This document shows, in pieces, positions 56,652-61,915 of a stretch of 61,915 nucleotides of DNA. A program made the translations under genes and the position numbers. How positions within the stretch are numbered: position 1 is the first letter of the stretch; each line of letters starts with the position of its first letter. The notes under the pieces are model-generated. The model was not told the origin of the DNA. It did not search any database and saw only the letters and a program-made list of their open reading frames with translations. Source of the DNA: Deltaproteobacteria bacterium (lineage in GTDB: Bacteria; Desulfobacterota; DSM-4660; Desulfatiglandales; HGW-15); assembly GCA_019308985.1 (NCBI GenBank), contig JAFDHB010000018.1:1-61915 (forward strand). Reading direction: 5' to 3'.

Positions 56652-57540
56652 CCTTTATCCCGAAGAGCCCCGAGGGTCTTACTACAAGTACGGCAATAAA
56701 GACGAGAAAATAGATCGCCTGCTTGCTGTTGGGACCGATCAGGAAACTGGAAAAGACCTCCACGATCCCGATGATGATACCTGCGCAGAGCGCACCGATG
56801 ATGCTCCCCATGCCTCCAAAGACGACGATCACGAACATGACCAGTACGAATTCAAATCCCACAAAAGGATGTACCGTATAGATCGGTATCATGAGAGCCC
56901 CGGCTACGCCCACCAGAAGTATCCCTATGGAAAAGGTGAGCCTGTACACCTGCTGGATATTAATACCCATGAGCATGGCCGTCGTTCGATCCTGTGATGC
57001 CGCGCGGATGATCTTGCCTATGTAACTGTATTTCAAAAAGAGGAAAAACGCCAATGCAATGGAGGTTCCCAGTAGAAATGCTATGAGCCTGGCAGGGGTG
57101 ACTATCAACTCTTCCAATCCCAAGGCGGGGAAGGGCCCAAGAATAATCGGATTCCTGAGGTATTCCACTGATATGGTCCTGAAATCCGCGCTCCAGAACA
57201 GCAGGGCCAGGTTCTCTATGACAATGGAGATACCCACCGTGACAAAGATCTGGGTCAAGATAGGGGCTCCGATCGTATGCCTGATGATATATTGATATAC
57301 GAGCATGCCGAAGAAAAAGAGCAGGGGGACGACGACAAAAATGGACAGGTAAGGATCCAGGTGGAAATAGTAAAAGAGCCAAAAGGTTATATACATGGCG
57401 ATCATCAGGAATTCGCCATGTGCGAAGTTGACTATCTTCATGACGCCGAAGATCAGCGTCAGGCCTATGCTGGCGAGGGCATAGATCCCGCCCAGCAGGG
57501 TCCCTGATATCAACAACTGAACTAGTAGCGTCCCATCCAT
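56614..57540 (-). CDS. livH: Branched-chain amino acid ABC transporter permease
   Basis: A 308-residue LivH permease, about eight hydrophobic segments. It has GGIYALASIGLTLIFGVM and NFAHGEFLM at the start and VFGGMGSIIGAL near the end. It is separated from livK by 121 bases that contain a strong hairpin. It forms the membrane channel with LivM. Confidence 0.92.
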   Translation of the reverse strand: MDGTLLVQLLISGTLLGGIYALASIGLTLIFGVMKIVNFAHGEFLMIAMYITFWLFYYFHLDPYLSIFVVVPLLFFFGMLVYQYIIRHTIGAPILTQIFVTVGISIVIENLALLFWSADFRTISVEYLRNPIILGPFPALGLEELIVTPARLIAFLLGTSIALAFFLFLKYSYIGKIIRAASQDRTTAMLMGINIQQVYRLTFSIGILLVGVAGALMIPIYTVHPFVGFEFVLVMFVIVVFGGMGSIIGALCAGIIIGIVEVFSSFLIGPNSKQAIYFLVFIAVLVVRPSGLFGIKGEEELERIESID

Positions 57541-57565
57541 TCCTTAATACGGGCCCAAAACAGTG

Positions 57566-57613
57566 GAGAGCGGGAACTCATGGAAGGCCGAAATCAGCGG
57601 CATTCCCGCTCTC
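57566..57613 (-). terminator. Intercistronic hairpin between livK and livH
   Basis: An 11-pair perfect stem, GAGAGCGGGAA (57566-57576) with its complement at 57603-57613 and a 26-base loop. There is no T-run after it on the minus strand. It probably protects or partly terminates the livK message, giving more binding protein than permease, as is common in liv operons. Confidence 0.6.
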
Positions 57614-57661
57614 TTTCTCAGTGGCGCCTCAGCGAGGCACAGAGTGCCAAGACAGCCACAA

Positions 57662-58621
57662 TTATTTGAGACGCAAGTCGGCTGTAGCCACTTCGCGGGG
57701 AAAGATCAGGCGAAGTCTGCCGTCCTGCCACTGGTTGATACCTGCGGAGGCGTACAGGTTCTGCCCGGCGTTCTTTTCATCGGGACCGGCAAATTTGATG
57801 CCCCAGTTGAGAACTCCCTTTCCAGGGGGTATATCCAGGCTCAATGCCGCTTGGCGGAGTTTTTCAGGATCCAAGCTTCCTGCCCTTGGAAGGATGAACT
57901 TATACAAAATCCAGGCGCCTGCAAAACCGACAAAACTTGTCGGGCTCGGATATTCACCGCTGTGCGTCTTTTGATATCTCTCGATAAATTCTGATGCCTC
58001 CTTTTTCTGCTCCGGCGGGAGCCTGGTGATGGAGAACTCCGAGGGAATCCCGAATGCGATTACCCCTTCGGCGTCTTTACCGAGGGCCTTTATGAAGTCA
58101 GGGTTTCCCTGGCCCGCCGTGCTGCCGATGATCATGCCCTTCAGCCTCAACTCCCTGGCCTGCCGGTGGAAAAGAATTGCGTCATTGATATATTGGGCGG
58201 CGAGGATGATGTCGGGCTTGGCCCTCCTGAGTTTTAGAATAAGGCCGGACAGGTCCGTAGACTTGGAGCTATAGCCTTCCGTAGCTACTATTGTAAGTCC
58301 CCTGACCTTGGCCCTTGCGCTGAGCCCCCTGGATGTAGCGGTTCCGAAGCCGCCATCCTCGTGGACGATTGCGATTCTCAAATCCTTGGGATTTCTTCCC
58401 AGTCTTGGGGCAAGGTAATCCGCCACGTAATCGACTATTTGTGCAGCCATCATACCGCTGCTGAAGGTGGTCCTGAAGAGATATTTGAAGCCCCTGGCGG
58501 TGATCAGCCTTGACACGCCCTCTGTCTCTATGTAAAAGGTCTTGTTCTTTTCTGCGACCACCGTAGCCGCCATGGAAAGGCTGCTTGATTGTGTTCCAAT
58601 GATGGCAGTGATTCTTTCCAA
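57662..58621 (-). pseudogene. livK: Branched-chain amino acid-type periplasmic binding protein, 5'-truncated
   Basis: A frame of 319 residues matching the Peripla_BP_6 family from ITAIIGTQSSSLSMAATVVA to the end (FPREVATADLRLK). The signal peptide and roughly the first 70-100 residues are missing. An in-frame TGA stands immediately before the TTG at 58621, so no upstream extension is possible. The neighbouring sequence on the 5' side belongs to another gene, a UroD-like methyltransferase, in a different frame. The remaining part is undamaged, which suggests a recent deletion or an assembly join. Without a signal peptide the product could not reach the periplasm. Confidence 0.8.
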
Positions 58622-59306
58622 TCAGCCTCTTCAAGTGAGGTTTCACCAACTCTTTGAAAAGCCTTGGAGATATGAGGTCAGGAGAGGCAACAGGTTCTCC
58701 AACAAAGATGATCCCGGCACCAGCCCTGATCAGGGATCGGGAAAAATTGATTATGAAATCCGTCACCTTCTCTAAAAGGGCCATAACCTTGTGAGGGTCC
58801 TTGATCATGTTTCTGCGCAGGTTTTCAATTCCGATCATTTTGGAGGCAGAGCTTAGAGGTGCGGTGCTGTTTACCACCAGGGGCTTTCGCAAAGAGGAAA
58901 ACCCGGAAAGATACTCTACTGATTCCATGATCAACCTTATCCTTTGACAGGCGGCTATGTCGGGGACTGACACCCTCGTCGCTTCTTCCAGGGATCCATT
59001 TGCCAGAGGTTCCGCCACATGGGCTTCATGGACCTTGAACTCGATCTTGCAGCCAAAGGCTTCTGCGGTGAAGGTGCTCTCCTCCATGATTGGGAGGCAA
59101 TCAAAACCCATACGCTCCTGGTAATGGAGGAAGGCGAGGGATAGGGCCCTGCTGTCACCCATAAGAGCGGCAAGGGGAGTCTCTTCCGAGGTGATCGAAT
59201 AGGTCGTGACAATCGGGATAAAGGTGGGAAGAACCAGATCTCCATGGGTGGAACCGGGCTCTCCGTCCATTGCTCGTCGCCCTGTGATTTTATCTTGCTT
59301 GATCAT
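58269..59306 (-). pseudogene. UroD/MtaA-like methyltransferase, 3'-truncated and fused out of frame to livK
   Basis: Residues 1-228 (59306 to about 58622) look like a uroporphyrinogen decarboxylase-family methyltransferase, the type that moves methyl groups between corrinoid proteins and a C1 carrier: PTFIPIVTTYSI, GVEFVG-like GAGIIFVGEPVASPDLISP and ELVKPHLKRLI are recognisable. The C-terminal third with the HxC zinc motif is absent. The last 117 codons of the open frame are livK read in the wrong frame and have no homology value. The start overlaps the upstream small gene by ATGA. Confidence 0.75.
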
Positions 59307-59659
59307 CCTTGAGGAGGCCCCGGCGCGATCTGACTCTTTACCACGGATATATGTTTCTTCCTGACGGCACGGGCTAATATTCTAAGGATCTGGGCTTCGA
59401 TCCCGTCCCAGGAAACCCAGGATTCCTTTTTTACTATCACTTCCTTCGGCTTAATGCGAAGTTCCTTGACACCCGGGATGGCCATTATTTCCTTCACCGC
59501 CTGGGCACCAATCAATCCCAGTCTCTTGGCCATAGCCTGGAAGTCTTTCTCAACAGGCTTCTTGAAATGCTCCACGACCGGAGGACAGATGTTCTTCGGC
59601 GGTAGAAATGATTTTATCTCAGGGTTGGGGTGGTTGTAAATGACTACCTCTTCAGACAT
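59303..59659 (-). CDS. Small conserved hypothetical protein upstream of the methyltransferase fragment
   Basis: A 118-residue protein without Cys motifs of known type. The C-terminal half (VKEIMAIPGVKELRIKPKEV, then IEAQILRIL) has the alternating pattern of a small alpha/beta domain like NifU or ferredoxin-fold proteins, but I cannot assign it. The ATG at 59659 (AGG 9 nt upstream) is preferred over a TTG at 59686. It is coupled to the UroD-like gene by an ATGA overlap, so the two probably acted together. Confidence 0.6.
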   Translation of the reverse strand: MSEEVVIYNHPNPEIKSFLPPKNICPPVVEHFKKPVEKDFQAMAKRLGLIGAQAVKEIMAIPGVKELRIKPKEVIVKKESWVSWDGIEAQILRILARAVRKKHISVVKSQIAPGPPQG

Positions 59660-59907
59660 CTCATGAAACCTGATCTCGTATCTCAATCAAGGTACTTTTT
59701 TCACCCTCCCGGACACCGCTCGCACCTCATGAATTGATGAAATCTCGCAAAGGTTCCACGGACCTCAAGTGCCTCGGGGAAAAGATTACCACTCGCTCTC
59801 AATACTACCCTTTTTTGGATCATGATTCAATTCCATACCTTGACATGGGAGCCCTGTTCTTCTATCCTCCCAAGCGATTGAAAATTGCATCCAATGGGAA
59901 GAATGAA

Positions 59908-60606
59908 ATGGAGAAGAAAAGACTATCAAGGCTTTCTTGTGCATCATGCAGTGTGCAGGGGGATGGAAAAATTTGCATGAGCGAAGAGGGGACAGGGTCA
60001 AAGGGATGTCCCACATTGACCCGGAAGGACTTGTTGGACGAGGCCAACAGGGAATATGAAGACGAGCGAATACTGCATTTTGCGCGGCAGGCGTCGATTC
60101 AGGAGGCTGAGTGCTATGCCAACAGGGATCAGCGTCCCTATGTGATGCAGCCCACCAAGACCAGAGTGGTGGAAATATGCGAATTTGCCCGAAGGATGGG
60201 ATACAAGAGATTAGGGCTGGCATTTTGTATCGGACTGGCAAGAGAAGCTTCGGTGGTCGAGGAAATATTCAATATCCATGGATTCGATGTAATTTCAGTT
60301 GTTTGCAAGGCAGGGAGGAGCTCAAAAGATCTCATTGGGATAAGGGATGAGGAAAAAATATTCCGCGGAACCGAGGAGGCGATGTGCAATCCGATTTTCC
60401 AGGCAAAGCTCCTCAACCGTGAAAACACGGAACTCAATATCCTGCTTGGTCTCTGCGTCGGCCACGACAGCCTGTTCTTCAAATATGCCGAGGCACCCAC
60501 CACCGTCCTGGCGGTAAAGGACAGGGTTACGGGCCACAACCCCCTTGCAGCAATTTACCTGTCAGACGCCTACTACAAGAAGATAAAACATCCCGGGCTG
60601 GGTTAA
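59908..60606 (+). CDS. DUF1847 family metal-binding protein
   Basis: A 232-residue protein. The Cys pattern CASCSVQGDGKIC near residue 8 and CP about 20 later, with LGLAFCIGLAREA, VVCKAG, MCNPIFQA and LGLCVGHDSLF, marks the DUF1847 family. Its function is unknown; the many Cys suggest metal or iron-sulfur binding. The ATG at 59908 starts at the family's usual N-terminus; the frame is open back to 59734 but that part is not conserved-looking. Confidence 0.78.
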   Translation: MEKKRLSRLSCASCSVQGDGKICMSEEGTGSKGCPTLTRKDLLDEANREYEDERILHFARQASIQEAECYANRDQRPYVMQPTKTRVVEICEFARRMGYKRLGLAFCIGLAREASVVEEIFNIHGFDVISVVCKAGRSSKDLIGIRDEEKIFRGTEEAMCNPIFQAKLLNRENTELNILLGLCVGHDSLFFKYAEAPTTVLAVKDRVTGHNPLAAIYLSDAYYKKIKHPGLG

Positions 60607-60657
60607 GGAGAATATGCGAGGGCCTCAGGTGGCCAGTGGAGCGAAGAGCGTATATGC

Positions 60658-60686
60658 TTGACTTATAGCGCTGACGTTTCTATCCT
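60658..60686 (+). promoter_or_regulatory. Sigma-70-type promoter of the CBS-ACT gene
   Basis: TTGACT, 17 bases and TATCCT, about 75 bases upstream of the ATG at 60760. Confidence 0.5.
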
Positions 60687-60759
60687 GATGGGCAAGACTG
60701 GGGGGTAGCGGATAGACCGGGTCTTTCGACCATCTTTTTGCAAGACCAATGGAGGAACC

Positions 60760-61368
60760 ATGAAGATCAAGGAACTTATGGTACCCAACCCGATAACTAT
60801 TACGCGGGAATCGACCATTCAAGAAGCGATCGAGGTTATGAAGGTGAATTCCATTCGCCACCTACCCGTGGTGAAGAAGGAGGATAACACGCTGGACGGC
60901 TTTGTGACCCTCTCTGATTTGAAGACAGGGTTGATACCCTCCATGGTTGCAGACGTAACTCTCCCCGACCTGATCATAAACGACCCCATAGTGGTCAGCC
61001 CTGATGATGACGTTGAAATCGCAGCACAGCTGATATACAAGCACAAAATTGGTGGGATGCCGGTGGTTGAGAAGGGCAAGGTCGTCGGTATCATAACGGA
61101 ATCAGATATATTGAGGGCGTTTATCGACATGATGGGGATCCTTATGTCCAGTTCGAGGATAGACGTTTCAGTGGGCAATGAACCAGGCGCACTCAAGAGG
61201 GCCCTGCAGATCATCCACGATAACGGTGGGGAGATCATTAACGTGGGAATTACAGCTATGAGACCCGAAAAAAAGGTCTACTATTTTCGTCTTGCCCCTT
61301 GTGATACAAAGGTCATAGCGGATACCCTGGAAAGGGAAGGTATGGAAGTGATAGCGGCAATGGACTGA
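60760..61368 (+). CDS. CBS-CBS-ACT regulatory protein
   Basis: A 202-residue protein made of two CBS motifs (about 1-58 and 70-125; IRHLPVVKK and IGGMPVVEK with following GIITESD) and a C-terminal ACT-like domain (VSVGNEPGALKRALQII). CBS pairs bind adenine nucleotides and ACT domains bind amino acids, so it is a sensor or an enzyme regulator. No catalytic part is present. It stands 153 bases after the DUF1847 gene with its own promoter. Confidence 0.85.
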   Translation: MKIKELMVPNPITITRESTIQEAIEVMKVNSIRHLPVVKKEDNTLDGFVTLSDLKTGLIPSMVADVTLPDLIINDPIVVSPDDDVEIAAQLIYKHKIGGMPVVEKGKVVGIITESDILRAFIDMMGILMSSSRIDVSVGNEPGALKRALQIIHDNGGEIINVGITAMRPEKKVYYFRLAPCDTKVIADTLEREGMEVIAAMD

Positions 61369-61479
61369 TCGCTGTAAAGAGGAGAAATCACCCCAAATAA
61401 GTGGTGGACCGATGGCATCCATGGAGACAGAAGGCTACGCTCAAAGAGATTTAAGCCAAGGAGAAGGGAGGAAAGACCA

Positions 61480-61915
61480 ATGGCGGATTTCGCGGATGTT
61501 GTTAAGGCAAGGAGGAGCATAAGAAACTTTCAGCACAGGGAAGTATCTGATGAGGATATACGTGAGATACTCGAAATGGCGCGATGGTCTCCTTCCTGGG
61601 CCAATACCCAGTGCTGGGAGATAATCCTAATAAGGGATAGGGGGACAAGGGAGAGACTTCTTGAAAGCTTCAATTATCCTAACCCGGCCAAAAAGGCCAT
61701 GACCCAGGCCCCTGTATTGCTGGCCCTGTGCGCAAAACTCAAGAGTTCCGGCTACTACAAGGGGGAGGTGACGACCAAGTTTGGAGACTGGTTCATGTTT
61801 GACCTGGGTATTTTGACGCAGACCATCTGCCTTGGTGCACAAGACCGCGGTCTTGGCACAGTAATAGTGGGGCTCTTTGATCATGACAAAGCAAAGGAAA
61901 TACTAGGTGTGAGAG
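61480..61915 (+). CDS. Nitroreductase-family flavoprotein (partial, runs off the window)
   Basis: The first 145 residues of an FMN-dependent nitroreductase-fold oxidoreductase. RRSIRNFQ, the WSPSWANTQCWEIILIRD segment and the later GLGTVIVGLFD are typical. GGGAGG stands 8 nt before the ATG at 61480. The 3' end is outside the window, so neither the length nor the NADH site can be judged. Confidence 0.85.
   Translation, partial: MADFADVVKARRSIRNFQHREVSDEDIREILEMARWSPSWANTQCWEIILIRDRGTRERLLESFNYPNPAKKAMTQAPVLLALCAKLKSSGYYKGEVTTKFGDWFMFDLGILTQTICLGAQDRGLGTVIVGLFDHDKAKEILGVR

Noticed and set aside
1..61915. tRNA genes, rRNA, CRISPR arrays or insertion sequences
   Set aside because: No T-loop, repeat-spacer pattern or transposase frame was recognised; only small non-coding palindromic elements were found.

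Overview
This window looks like chromosomal DNA of a strictly anaerobic, carbon-one-metabolising bacterium, most probably a member of the Desulfobacterota (the former Deltaproteobacteria). The grounds are multi-domain HdrA proteins beside MvhD and methylene-tetrahydrofolate reductase genes, abundant selenocysteine codons, a sigma-54 two-component module, pyruvate phosphate dikinase, a plsB-type acyltransferase and Desulfobacterota-style dispersed palindromic repeats. Taxonomy is inferred from gene content only. No rRNA, tRNA, CRISPR array, insertion sequence or replication origin was seen.

Left part (about 0.3-28 kb). Two related minus-strand operons encode methylene-THF reductase electron-transfer modules. 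The distal operon reads hdrA3-mvhD3-hdrA2-mvhD2-metV2-metF3 (27972 to 18797). The proximal one reads metF2-hdrA1-mvhD1-metV1-metF1 (8392 to 739), followed by a lone receiver protein. All three hdrA genes and all three mvhD genes are interrupted by one in-frame TGA at a conserved Cys position, each followed by a hairpin. They are best read as six selenoproteins. HdrA1 also carries a GltD/NfnB-like NAD(P)H-binding module inserted inside its ferredoxin region. HdrB, HdrC and the Sec machinery are not in the window. Between the two operons sit three histidine kinases (two with a Rossmann-like N-terminus), an NtrC-type sigma-54 activator, an archaemetzincin, and a plus-strand pair of GcvH-like proteins with Cys clusters. 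The GcvH-like pair is preceded by a consensus-perfect sigma-54 promoter.

Middle part (28-46.6 kb). This holds small metal-ribbon and hypothetical proteins, ppdK preceded by a tiny two-helix membrane protein, plsB, a bifunctional nuclease, two PHP phosphoesterases, a transglutaminase-ABC exporter cluster, a diguanylate cyclase, an SH3 lipoprotein, and a malate/lactate dehydrogenase gene split by a -1 frameshift at an A AAA AAG heptamer.

Right part (46.6-61.9 kb). A complete histidine-to-glutamate operon (hutH, hutU, ftcD, fchA, hutI) delivers a C1 unit to tetrahydrofolate and so could feed the methylene-THF reductases. It faces a reductive-dehalogenase-like gene and a liv amino-acid ABC transporter operon. 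The livK gene of that operon is joined to a truncated UroD-like methyltransferase gene at an abrupt deletion or mis-assembly junction. The window ends with DUF1847, CBS-ACT and nitroreductase genes.
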